Of a stretch of DNA of 64,000 nucleotides, positions 13,143 through 25,700 are shown piece by piece (positions within the stretch are counted from its first letter, which is position 1; every line of letters begins with the position of its first letter). Position numbers and translations under genes: made by a program. The stretch lies in NCBI GenBank assembly GCA_013397795.1, contig VZTJ01002480.1:785440-849439 (forward strand). Direction: 5' to 3'. Under the pieces are notes generated by a model, which was not told the origin of the DNA, did no database searches, and was given only the letters and a program-made list of their open reading frames with translations. This DNA comes from Orthonyx spaldingii. Lineage: Eukaryota > Chordata > Aves > Passeriformes > Orthonychidae.

Positions 13143-13165
13143 CTGTTCTCTGTGAATTGTTTGTA

Positions 13166-16100
13166 ATCTGCATCTTCTGCCTACTTTTGCTGTACCTTTT
13201 CAGAAATCTTTGCAATACTTGATATACAGTAGAAATTCCTTAGTGATTCCATGGATTTTCTTAACTAAATGGTGCTGTGCAGGAAAAAGATTGGAACACT
13301 GCCTTATTATCCTACACTTGTATGAAGTCTCCTGCCACTAGTTTTCTGAAATGGAGTATTTTCTTTGGAATATGTGGCTTTGCAAGCAGATGCTTTCTCT
13401 TCCTCCCTTTTACTCAAGGGGGCTGGATGGAGATATGACAATAAAAGGAAGGTGACAGAATGCTGTGGTTCACTGTTCTTGCTATCCCCACACAAACATC
13501 CTCCCAATAAGGGCAGTTACGTAACTTCTGCAGTGTTTAAGGAGATTTAAGCCTTTTTGTAGCATTTATCTGTTTATTGTGTCTCAGTTTATTCAACAAA
13601 CTTTGCATGACCTGGATCCCACTACCCAATAGTATTTAACACAGCTAATCAGCAAAACATGCAACACTACCAGGCTGTGTCAAAAATTGCACTCATACCA
13701 CAAGAGTTATCTGAATATTTTCAGTCCATGAATTTCTGAAATAATTTGTTCCAAATCAGTCATTTTTCTGGAGCTTTAGTTTCTTCTCCTTAATGTGCCT
13801 TTAAGACAATGGACATCTCTTGATAAAACAATCAGAAACAGGGAGAACAGTATTCAGTAAGTCAATACTGAGAAAATCTACAAGATATGAACCAGAAGGA
13901 CATCACATTTTAGAACTTGTACCACAAGAAAAGACTTTTTAAAGGAAAAACCTCGTAATGATTTTAGTGTCCTTTCAAACACTTTAAAAATCAGCCTCAT
14001 TCATGTGACTTTCAGCTCTGTATATCAGTAGGGATGCATTAAGTGGTTTATGAATCTTGTATCTCTTTCAGTGTGACAGTCTGCTCCTTGCAGCTGTACT
14101 CTGCTGAAGCTAGTGGGATATCCAGATTTAGATCCAGAAGAGATCAGTCCCATCTTCTGAGGTACAGTCTCCAGCAGCACATGCTTATGCTTAATCTTTA
14201 ATAGGCACTTTGCTTTGAGAACCTTCCCCTTTGAGACAGAAGTGGAAAAGGGCCAGTCTCAAATACTTCAGTGGCACTACTTGTGCTTGAAGGCATTGCA
14301 GACATGGAAAAATAACTCATCCCCTGGCAACAGAGGCTGATTCAGTATGGGGGGAGGATTACTCTGGCGAAAGGAATACTTTTTCCTTGTAAAAGGCTCC
14401 ATAAACCCAGATGTTATTCCAGTAAGGTTTGTTCTTGTCTGTAGTATTTACACAATCACTTACAGTTTGATAATACTGAATATCCTCTTGCAGTTTTCAG
14501 TCTAATTGATACAGAGGAGTCACCAGAGCAGGGGTTTCTGCTTGCAGGTTTGTAGTGCTCCTATTCGTGTTTTTAGGCTGTCTCACTCCATTCAGGATTC
14601 TTCTAAAAGATCAACTAAATCCATGTAGATGATGTGAAAGTGGCAGTTCATACAATCACTGGCTGTGCAGGTGAGCAAAATTTAATTTCAGTTAAATTTT
14701 CCTCTTTTAAGGTTTGTTATTAGGTATGAGATAGAAGCTTTGAAATAACATCCTTTCAGGAAAAAATGCCAAAGCATTGGCTTGTATCTTTTGAGAAGCA
14801 AATTAGAATGATTTTTTCTTCTTTTACTTTAAACAGCTTTAGTGCAATTTGCTTCAGATATGTTCATCAAGGCACTTTGATCATGTCCCTTGCAATTATT
14901 TCCCTGTTAACAAAACAGGTCATCACACTCCTAATGCTTCTTGTTTATGGTGATGTTCCAGCAGACACGTCTTGAAGGGTGTGCAATTTAAATACAGAAT
15001 TCCTGCTGCAGGAATAGCATTAGAATTCTTTATTACCATATGGTTTTACTAAATAAAAGTGTAGTCAGGAGCTTGGGTTCTGACAGATTGGTTGGAAGTA
15101 GTTCCTATGTTGCCATTGTATGTTAATGTTTATATATAATCTTTTGCTGTCCCAAGTTTGTCAACTGAACATGAAAACAGTATCATGAGATCATTCTCTC
15201 ACAGAATAAAGCTGGCACAAATTGGAGTAATATTTCGGTAAGAAATAACTCCCCAGAAAAGGTGCTGTGCTGTTACTGCAGGAACAGTGGCTGACAGTGC
15301 AGAAACACCTACAGGGTCCATGTGTACCCAGCTTTCTTCCTGTTTTTCAAGATTTTCCACCTTGTTAAAGCAGAGTGATGTGAAAGAAGGGTGATTCTGC
15401 AGCTGTTTTTCCTTTGGCCTTTAACACATTTTAACTCTGTGGGCCAGGAATGGAAGTAGGTTCTGGAGTTCCTGATCAGAAACATCTTTATTTGTCCACA
15501 GCTCAGGCATAACATTGTGCACAAAAAGGCTGTTTCTGAAAGGAAGGTATAAAGCCACATTGGGTTAATGTTTGTGTCCTGAAGGACATCAGGCACGTGG
15601 CCTTCTGGTTAGTAAACAGCATCTTTTCCTTAGCTCCCAAGAAAGGTACAATGGGAGCAAGTGTCCTGCTAAACGCGTAGGAAATCCCTCATCATCTTTG
15701 CAGATGTGAAGGTACATAAAGCCAAAGCTGGCAAAGCTTCTGTGAGGAGAATTTTGTAGAGGCTTTATGAGGAAAAAGCTTTAGGCTGAGCTGGAAGATC
15801 AATGGTAGGACCGTGGCAGGAAGCTTAACAAAAAGCCCAGAGCAAGAAGAAGAACAACAAAAATAACCTGAAACAATAAAAATCACCTTAGTTTGCAGCA
15901 AGTCATATTCTGTTGTTAAGAGCGTCAGTGTAAGAGAAAGGAGATCCCAGCATCCTGAACAAGGGGAAGGGAACATTCCTGTAAAACCTGTACTGTTTGG
16001 AGTGCCTGGGATAAGTAGTGCAGTGCACTCTTAAGGAGACTGGATCTGCTCTGGCTTAACTTCCTTCTCCCCTTGCTGAAGTTCAGTGATGAAGTTTTGC

Positions 16101-16569
16101 TGGAGCAGTAGAAAAATCTTCAGTCAAGTTTGGAAGATGCTCTTCAGAAGATGAAGCCAGGAAAAAGAGTTGGTCTTACAGTAGTTCTGTCATACAATAA
16201 ACACTCCCTGCTTTTCCTGGACAAGAACTACCTTCCTCACTAAATGGATTTAGATACTGGTAAGGACTGTGCTTTCTGTATTCCCTTACAGTAATTTTCA
16301 TAAAAACCATATATGAATCCTCTTTGAGGATAGGAAGGTGCAGTTTGCATTGATGGGAGAGGCCCTGTCAGTTCTGCTTTGGTTTGAGACAGTGTTTCCT
16401 CTCACTACAGAGTCTGATATCTGCGGGTGACTATTCTGTAACATCCTGCTGAAAACAAATGGTAGAGATCTTCCTAGGTTCCAGGGCAAGCTGTTCTCTG
16501 AGTCATTTTCTGAGGAACTGGCAGCTTCAGTGCATCAGGGATAGCCCGTTTCACTGGGGGGTTTCCCTC
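13166..16569 (-). other. CRAT: Convergent intergenic zone and CRAT 3' UTR
   Basis: No coding exon is seen. On the minus strand CRAT stops at 16570, so its 3' UTR runs toward lower coordinates. Minus-strand AATAAA signals (TTTATT on the plus strand) lie at 15487-15492, 15029-15034, 13588-13593 and 13573-13578. The first would give a 3' UTR of about 1.1 kb. The last two form a close pair that would bring the CRAT end to within about 0.4 kb of the preferred DOLPP1 end at 13137. The true site cannot be decided from sequence alone. Confidence 0.5.
15487..15492 (-). terminator. CRAT: Candidate CRAT polyadenylation signal
   Basis: Minus-strand AATAAA about 1.1 kb after the CRAT stop and the nearest one to it. 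Other copies lie at 15029-15034, 13588-13593 and 13573-13578. Confidence 0.35.
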
Positions 16570-16785
16570 TTACAGTTTGGATTTGGGAGCAGCCTGGAGC
16601 AGGATTCTCATGTCTAGCAGTGCTTTCTCAAGATAATGTGCCATGCGGGCTGCGTTCGTGTCAGCACAGCTATTGAAGGCTGAAACTGCAAAGTTGATGT
16701 GTTCCTCCATAGGGTTGTAACAGACTCCGTAGCCATCTGGAACCACGGGACCAAAACACATCACACAATCTGTCTTGGCTGGGAC
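16570..16785 (-). CDS. CRAT: CRAT exon 14 (C terminus, PTS1)
   Basis: Encodes residues 556-626 and a TAA stop at 16570-16572. It holds VPAKTDCVMCFGPVV with Met564 and Cys565, DGYGVCYNPME, and a C-terminal PKSKL. Human ends in AKL, a weaker peroxisomal signal than the SKL here. Confidence 0.97.
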   Translation of the reverse strand, partial: VPAKTDCVMCFGPVVPDGYGVCYNPMEEHINFAVSAFNSCADTNAARMAHYLEKALLDMRILLQAAPKSKL

Positions 16786-19700
16786 CTGTGGAGACAATGT
16801 GATTAAAACCTTCTGACCAGTCAGAGAGAAATGAAACTGTCAAATGCAAACAGCTCTGTCAACAGAGGAAACTCATCTCACTAAACTGCTCTAGAAGGGC
16901 CTTTGGTCAGCCCCATGTCCCACCACACACGTGCTGGATTGTACCATTTAGCAGCAAAGTGTTTTCCTCTGCATTTGCAAAGGAGTGCTTCTCCCCAGGG
17001 TAAGCCTGGAGTAAGTCACAAATAGAACTATTCAGTAAGAATCAGAGCACAGCACTTAGAACAAAGCTGTTCAGACTGATGATTTCATTGATCTCACTTG
17101 GATTTAGACACCAAACACTTTTGGTGATCCTGGCTTTGGATATGTTAGTTTTTTACATGTCTGTGAGGGACTGTGGTAGCTGTAAGATCAAATCCGTAGC
17201 TTTATGGGATTGGCAGCAAGCTTAGAAATTCCTGACCCCAGTGAAGATGAGTTTCTAACAGAAAGGAACTAAAGAGAAACGTGGAGAAGGAAGGCATGAA
17301 AAGAAACAGAGAGCACTTCTGGCTCAGATGAGTCGTACCTGGCTGGTTGAGAGATTGAAGTGCATTGCAACAGCATAGGCTGTGTCCATGAAGAGCTCAG
17401 GCATGCTCACCAGGTCCTCGATTGCCTGCAGCTTCAGCCCCAGGAGGTGCCGGTCTATTGCGTTGCCCCGTATGGCCTGGAGGGAAGGAGGGATAACAGA
17501 TGAAAGCCAGGCCAGCAGCAAGTGAGCAAAACTATTTTTTTGGGTTAAAGACTCTTAAATGTTTAAAGTTAGAGAAACTAGATCTTGCCTTTAAGACCAA
17601 TAGTCTTGTTTGTACGGACTGTGAAGTTAGACACACCAGTGGAAACAACCTTATAGTTTGTGCCCCTGGACTCCCTCTGGTTTAAGGGCTCCTTGTGCAA
17701 CTGTGGCATTTATCAGCAACAATGATGGTAACAAGTGAAGCTACTGTAACATATGATTCCTTCAGGCCAGTCACAAGGGACACTTGACACACCAGCTAGA
17801 GGGAGAGGATTCAGTATGTGGCCATAGGGCACTGTCAGATCAGTCAGACCTTTGCAACACTAATAACCACACTGCTGTGTCAGGAGCAAAAGGTGTTGGT
17901 CTTGTCTTTCCCCAGAACCCTCATTTGCTGGGTAAACTCCCAAGCCTGGCTGCACAGAGGACACTCACCATGTCTGTGTATGCCCTGTGGGCCTGTGTGG
18001 CTCTCCTCAGCAGGTCTGCTTTCTCCTGGTCCTGAGAACACACAGATCTGTTTAAGTTTCTCTGCAGAATGGAGAACCTCATTTTGGCTGTTCTCTAGGA
18101 TGGAAGACATTTCTGCCTTGTGTGTCTGTATGAAACTAATTTCTATATTTACTAGATTTAATTTTTACATCATTTTGTTTAGCTGCATTACTTCATTCTG
18201 AATGGGGTTCATCCATCAGTAGCAGAACTTAGTTTGAGTAGCTAAACAGACTTACAAGGATCTTTTTGGTGGGCTAAAAAACATCCACATGATATTTCTC
18301 AGGCCTTCAGTACGTTTTGCCAAATTAAATCCCTGATGTGTAAAGATACTGCAAGCTATGGTTGAGCTCAATATGGGATGCAGCCCTGCTTAGCTGAAAC
18401 CAGATGACACAGGGTTAGCCAAATAAGCAGCTTTTCTCTTTGCTGGATTCCTCTTACTCCACTTCTTTGAGATCCTCACCGATTTGTCAGGGCTGTCCAT
18501 GGATTGCACAAACTTGAGGGAGTCCACGGAGGCGGAGCGGATGGTGTCGGTGCGGCCCAGGCGGAACATCCTCAGCGACGCGCTCTCGTACGTGGCACAG
18601 GTGTGGCCATACATCCTGGGACAGGGAGGAGAAAGCCACACAAGTGAGTCTGCCCTGGAAGAGCCTTGTCTCTGCCACCTTTATCAAGGTCACGTGTTTG
18701 AGTCTGTCAGAGAGGAGGTTGAGGAAAGACCTAAGGGTGGTCTTACCTGTAGTATGCCAGCTGCAAGGCCAGCTGGATAAAAGCATCAGGGCTTATCTTC
18801 TCTGACTTGGGGAAACCTTTCCCAAATTGATGAAAGACCATGACTTTGATATCCAAATCTTCGACCATTCTACAAGGAAAGAAAGAGGAACTGTTTCTGT
18901 GCTTGTTGCTCATTCTTGTAACACAGAGGAATGGATTTGCTTTCACAAGGCTCAGAGGGAACAGGCCATCTGGATCTGACCTATGCAGGAACAGAGAGCT
19001 CCACCACACATAGATCTCTGTCACAGGGCAGCACCACAGAGGTAAGAATTTTTGACCACTGCTGAAAATCTGCACCAGGTTAGATGGTCATGTGTGTGCT
19101 TACGCTCCAGTATTCTTAGCTGGATCCAGTAAAGCCTTGCTCTTTCTTAGCAAATGGGATGAATCAGTAATAACCCCTTTCCTCTGACCTTATTCCTTGC
19201 AGTGCTTTTCAGCTCAGCTCAATGCTGTTGACCCCAGAAGTCACTGGGAAAACTCCCTGGCTGCAGTGGGGAAAGACATTTAAACCACTGACATACTCCA
19301 AAGGGGGACATGAATTACTCCCTCAGTCACCCACCCACCTCTCCACTGCTTCATACTCACATGTTGAGGTTTTGCTTTGCCTTCTCTATGTCATTCTTGA
19401 TTTCTGGAGTGATGTTAAACCGCAGCTTTTTGGGCATTGGCAGAGGAACCGTGGGCGATTTGACCACCTCGGGTTTCTTCCTGTGCAGAGAAATGGTTCC
19501 GTTTGACCCAGATCTTTGGCATGAGGCACAGCTAGGAATGCCAGAGCCTGGATAGAAATGCACAGGAGATCTTCCCTAACCCCTTGTGACACTAGTCACA
19601 GCCTGACAAACCCGTCACAGTGCCAAACAGGGATCTCCAACGCTGAGGAAAAGCAGGGACAGGACTCACGTGAACTCCACAATGTGATCCAGAAGAGCAA

Positions 19701-22700
19701 CAATGGGTGGGCCTTCAGAGGGAGCATGCTCGTATACGAGACCACAGGAGCCATCTTCAGCAATGATGAACTGGGAGAGAAGCACGAGAGGACAGTGTTG
19801 AAGAGAGACGGGCAGTGTGTGAGGCAGGAGATACCCAGAGAGACTTCAGGGTCTCCCTGTCTGTATCAGAGCCTGTCCCTGCTCACTGAAAGGTTTCCTT
19901 TCACAGGACAGCAGTGGAAGCCTTTCAGCAGGTGCAGAAGATCTGAGAGCACTGTTACAGTTCTGCAAAATTCCTGGATAAGGGTATGCCTGACATATTG
20001 GTGTGCTCAGTGCTTTGGCCACACAGAGAGGTTCAATGGTTCTGATTTACTGAGGTGCACTCATGGTACAGGAATAACATCACCACATGCTGGCCTGCCC
20101 TTGCTTTTCAATCAGCTGGAACATCTGAACTTTATCCCATTGGTGAAGAGTTCCAAACAGGAACAAAACAGTTGAAAATACTATGAAGAGTTCAGCAGGT
20201 ATGAGAAGAGTCCTCTAAAGCACCATTGCTACAATCCGCAAGCCAGTATCTACCAACTAACCAAGGAAAAGCTCCAACAGCAGCTGCTGTTGAAGGATCT
20301 TGACAAGACTGAATGGAGAAGAGATCAGAGGGATGCTGTGGGATGGCAGTGCGTGTTTCAAAAAACAAAACAAAATGCCATTGGGCAGCTTCTGGCAGAA
20401 CCAGGAAAAGTGACAAGCCTGGAGGAGATCCAAAGAACAGACCTCCCATCGTTTGGGCTGCCTCTGAGCAGATGAGGCATTGTTCACCGCAGGCAGAAAA
20501 TTGATTTATAAGGAACACAAAGACCTGCTGCACTGAATAAATGTGGGCAGAGGCAGAAAAGAAACAAGTCCCTGAGGCAGCAAACGATTGCTGGTAACTG
20601 CAGGGGGATCCACAGGATCTCACACTGTCAGCCACCACTCCTTGTCTCCCCTGTTTTTCCACTCTCTTGACATGAGGACATTGCCTGCAGAAGGTTCCTG
20701 GGATTTTTTGGACTTTTGTAGTCTCAGGAAACATCTGCAGAGCCACCCCTTCAGCCTCCTTAGAGCACCAGCTCTTACCTGCAGGGTTTTGTCGAACCAG
20801 CGGTTGCCGCTGTTCCAGCGGCTGCCGCCGCCGTGCAGCATCTGCGCGGCCACACGGCTCTTGTAGATGTCCTCGGACACCCGGGGCATGGGGGCATCCA
20901 GGCACACGGTGCAGATGCTCTTCTCAATCGCACGCACGGACTCCTTGTTGGTCTTATCTGGGAGAGAAATGAACCATAAGAGAGGGAGTTGTGTCATTGG
21001 AAGGAGATTGAAATTTGAAAGAGCGGGTCTGAAGGATGCGGTGTTGGGTTCCCCACTGTGGCTCAGAGGGGGTGTACATAGCTATTAAAATGCAGCCAGC
21101 TGGGTTGTTAGAGGTGTGAACATGCTGCATTCACCCTCCCTTTTTCACTTTTATATCCTACCCATTTGCAAGGCAACAAACTTTGGGATTTCACTAAACT
21201 TCACACTGAATCTGTACCTTCCAACCCAAAAATTACAATAGATTGCAATGATTGCTTCTTTAAGGTGGAAAGCTCATGTTATCTGTCCAAAACAAGCTTC
21301 CAAAGGAAAGAACTGCGCAGAGCACGGTGGTGAGGTTTGTTGTCCAAGGATCTGCAGTGTTTGTTAGCACTTGTATGTTAGGGGCTTTACAGACCTTTCA
21401 GGAGGTTGTTGTAGGCTTTTGCCCAGCTGTTTCGGTGGTTGGTGGTGAGGATCCCAATAGGCTCTTTGTTTGTTTGGAGGGAGGTGTTCCAAATCTTCTC
21501 CAGCTGAATGAAGAGCTGGTCAGCAGTAAGGGGAGCTCCATCACTGTTGTAAACATCCAGCTCAAAGAACTGAAGGTGAGAAGAGTGGACAAGGACAGAG
21601 ACAGAACATGAGAGAAGATCATTATTGTCCAGCCCCACAAACCAGGAACAACTACTTTGAGAAGGTAAGACCTGACCTAAGAACTCAGCTTGCAATACCT
21701 TTGAAGGATGCTCAGAATTGAGAGACCCAAGTTCAGCTTCCCTTGCAGGACACAAATACAGTCCTGGTTTTATGAAGGCATGGTAACAAGGGCCAGTGAA
21801 GAATTCCTGTTTCTGAGACTAAGCTGCAGAGAAGGGTTTGTTACCCAGTTTCCACTTTCAGTTTCCAATTGCAGACACGGTGTCTGGGCTTTGAGAGACA
21901 GGAATTTCAGGGACAAGAAACAGGAAGACAGCGTTTTTCTGCCTCCAGTCTGTTGCTCACACATGGCAATTCCATCGCTGGCCAAAGGGGATAAAGGGAG
22001 CAGGAACAAATCCCTGGTGAGGCAAACCTCGTGGGCAGAGACTTTCTGTTATTCCCTGTCCTCTGGATAACAGCTAGTAAAGGGACACCTGCATCTCAAC
22101 AAACCCTGAAAGCCCAGCAGCTGCCCTACCTGGAAGTTGTGAACCACTGTGATGTGTCTGGACTGCTTTTTGCCTTTGGCATAGTTGACAATGGAGTCCC
22201 GCTTGGGCCCGGGAATGCGGCAGGATGAGAGGATCTGGTAGTACTGGTTCATGCAGAGGGGCTTCCCACCCATGTACTCCACTGGAAGGGTCTCACTGGA
22301 GACACAGCAAGGTAAGGAGGACGAAGGAGAGAAAAAAGATCAGTGTGAGCAGACTTGTGCTCCCCACACAGGGCACAGGCTCAGCCCTGCAGCTGCACGC
22401 ACTCACTCACTCACTCACTCAAAACCTAAAGGTGTTGGTGGCATAAAAAAGGGGCTGTCCTTCCCCATTCCTATCAGCTTTCCAAGTACGGGCTACAAAA
22501 AATGTCTGTTTGCTGGCCTTTCATTTGGGAAGGGGAAAAAACACTGTCCTTTCTGTGACACCAGAGGATCAGATCTTTGGACCTACTCCATGGCTGTAGT
22601 TCTGAGTGACGAGTGTCTGATGTGTTGATATGACTCACAAACCAGGCAGGGGCTCAATCACTCACTTCTGCAGTCATATTCCAACTACCCTGAGCCTTGT

Positions 22701-25700
22701 CTGACTGTTGGTAAACATATTTTTTGGACCTTAAATAAAGCATGTCCAGCAGACATTTGTTGGTGATCAAAAGAAAAAGCGTAAGGGAGAAACAAATTTC
22801 TCTAGAGCTTGTCCCATCTAGCTGGGAGATGAGAAACACCAGGAACCCAAAATCAGAGACTCAAATTCCTGCTGCCTGAGCTGTAGCTTGTCCTGTGAGC
22901 AAACAGAAGTGCAAAACTCCATGGAACTGTCAGTTGTGCTTGCTCCCTCCAAGCACATTCACATGCCAATGAAAGCATTAAGGTAAACAAAGAACGTGAA
23001 GGCCGAAGAGTAAGTCTGATTTTTTCCAGTGGAGGGAACTGTGCCAGTGAGCAGTGCTGGGGATTACAGTATCTCTCTTCAAATATGTGCTGTCATCTCT
23101 TGCCTTTCTGCGTGGAAGGGAGATTTCTGGACAAGGCTCAGCCTCTCTGTGACAGTAAGGAAGGTGTGAGCTGTCAGGAGGGTCAGTAACTCACTTGTCA
23201 ATCATGGACTTGAAATCCAGGATACCTTCGATCACCTTGGCAGCAAACCTGGAAGAATACCAAATGTAACAAGCTGAGATCAAGTACAGTTTGTCTGGGG
23301 CTGAGGGACGAGCTGAGGAGGATTACAGAGCTGTTCTCTGCTCCTCAGAAAGCTCAGCCTTTCTGGCAAGCCCTCGTTGTGCCCATCTCTGGTTCACTGA
23401 TACAGCCACTCTGGGCTGTGATTTGAGATTGCTGGATAGTCCTATCATGTGGCACTTTCTTTTTTTATGTGTCTTACTATACAGCCAAGGAACTCTGGAC
23501 AGCTTTCAAGAGAGCAGGATTCAGTCCTGCATTAATGACGCTCTAACAGCAGTACTGGTTTGCTACTGATGTGTTATGATTTTGTCACATCTGAGTTCTG
23601 ATTCTCAGCATTGAAACAGCAGAAGGGGATTTCTGCCCTTCCCTGGCCAGAGGCCACCTTGGAGCATCAAGCCAAGAAGCAGCTGCTTCTCCCTGCATCC
23701 AAGACACCACTGCTGACTGAGTTCCTACCCCAGTGCACATTCTGCTGCTAACACAACTCTGGAGAACCCTCCTCTGGCATCGAGGGCTCAGAAAAAAAGG
23801 CAGACGGGCTGCATGTGGACACTGAGGTGTTGTGTTTACCAGGATCAATGTAAACACTGCCAGTGCCAGCTCCCAGCAGGGTCACGACAAGCCACATCAA
23901 ATTGCTTAGCTGGGAGTGACAGACTGGCCTTCTCTGACATGTGAGCTCCCACCTGTCTGTGAAGGAAGGAGGCAGGAGGTCACTGGGACAGGAGGTTGTC
24001 GTTGGCTGAGTGAGGTGGTGCCAGCATTTGTCATTCACAGGCAGAACCCTTTAGATTGGCTCAGCCTACCCATCCCTAGGACAGATCAGAGGACACAACT
24101 CCAACAACCTAATGGCTGTTAATTAAGACATTCTGCAAAGGAGTTTTCAATGAAAATTTCTCAGCCTTATTGCAAAACCTGAAGGAAACACCAGAGAGAG
24201 AACTTGTGTTCCTTTCCAGAGTATGAACAGTCTGGAGCAGAGTTTGGGCTTGAGGAGATGGGAGAAGTTGGTTGACTTGTTTTCAGCCAGTTTTGCCAGG
24301 TTAAGGAGTAGATAACCACCACTTTCCAAATTTGCCTTCTGCTTTTGGAAGCTTTTGTTTCAAGCTGCATTGTCAAACTTCTTTGTGCAGCCACAAACTA
24401 GCCAAACACACATTTAGACTGTATTTTACACAGGAACCCACGTTCTTATGCAGCTGCTGAATTCCACTGGTTGGGCACTGGCAGTTCTCCAGATTATGTG
24501 GAAAACTTAAGAGTGAATAATATGACAGAGTTTTCAAAGACATTTGCATACTCTTGCACTGTCGTAAGGCTTATCCTCTGCTCAGGTGTACTGGGGAGTG
24601 GGAGGGAGGATTTGTTCCCAGCCTCACTGATCCCCTGGCTGGTACTTCTGATCTGCCAGGGCAGTGCTGACTGGTAACTGTGGCAAAGGTAACTGTGTAA
24701 AGGTCAGCGCTAAAGTTTTGCGGGTGGATTCAACACACTCCTGGCAGTGGTTAAAAATTAAAGGGAGGCCACGAGGAAGAGAGGGCATGGCAGGGTCTGA
24801 TTGCAAGAAAAAGCTTGGAGTAGAAAGGCTGGTCACTGAAGTTTCCCAAACCATAAATCACAGGTGAAAATGACACAACAGGGGACAGTCCCTGTCAGGC
24901 CCCCCCATCCCTATACACTAGCAAATTCCAGAGACATTTCTCCTTTACATGCCTGGGCTACTTTTTATGCCTCCTTTAACTGCACACACAATCATAGTGC
25001 CTCCAATACATCCTCACAATGTCTCCAGCCAGTGATGGGACCATTTTGCAGTGAAGATCTGTGTTGAGCACAGACCTAAATGTAGTTTTTCAGTCCCTGT
25101 TTAATACCTGAACCACTGCACTCTGGTTTCTTCCCTTGATTAAATATTTAGTCTAGTGTAACCAGGAGTTTCCTTACAGCCTGGCAGCCTTGCCCTGACA
25201 GCACAGACAGCTCAGACCTGGGGACCACATCATAATTACTCTTTCCCAATCTGCCTTAATACCCTCATACCTGTTCAGCACAGAAAGCTCATCCCACCTA
25301 TAACCTAAGGGAAGGTAGGAAAGGACTTTACCTGAGCTGACCCTGTCGATCCAGAAAATCCTGCTTAGGTAAAACCACACCTGGGCTGGAGTGGACTACA
25401 ACTGGCAGGCGATAGTCCAGGTAAGCTGTCTTCAGCCACCACTCTGAGAGCTGGGATGGAAAAAGAAAACATGCAGGGAGCTGCTGCTGTCCAATCCAGG
25501 CCTGGCTGATGAGTCTTAGCGTCCTGCCCCCAGTTCTGTCCCACACTTCACAAACAAAGTGGGGTTTGTGCTATGCAGGTGGGAGGGGAGAGGGGGATTT
25601 GAGCAAGGCATGGGGGCTTTTGTTGCAGGGCTTGAGCAGAAGGTTTCCTTTGACTTCTTGGGGTTGCTGTGAGATGCTGACAGGACAGGTTCAAGCCTTC

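Larger units (their letters stand above)
10627..13165 (+). other. DOLPP1: Probable DOLPP1 3' UTR
   Basis: This is AT-rich DNA after the DOLPP1 stop, with AU-rich TATTTATTTATTT at about 10974-10987 and several T tracts. Candidate AATAAA signals lie at 12666-12671, 12974-12979 and 13137-13142, with another at 13440-13445. The one at 13137 looks best, because GT-rich sequence (GTGAATTGTTTGTAATCTG) follows it closely. The end point is inferred; shorter UTR forms are possible. Confidence 0.5.

Noticed and set aside
19558..20175. 205-codon plus-strand frame
   Set aside because: Antisense to CRAT exon 8 and flanking introns, with no recognisable protein.
20192..20905. 237-codon minus-strand frame overlapping CRAT exon 7
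   Set aside because: It reads exon 7 in the wrong frame; the real exon is 20779-20957.
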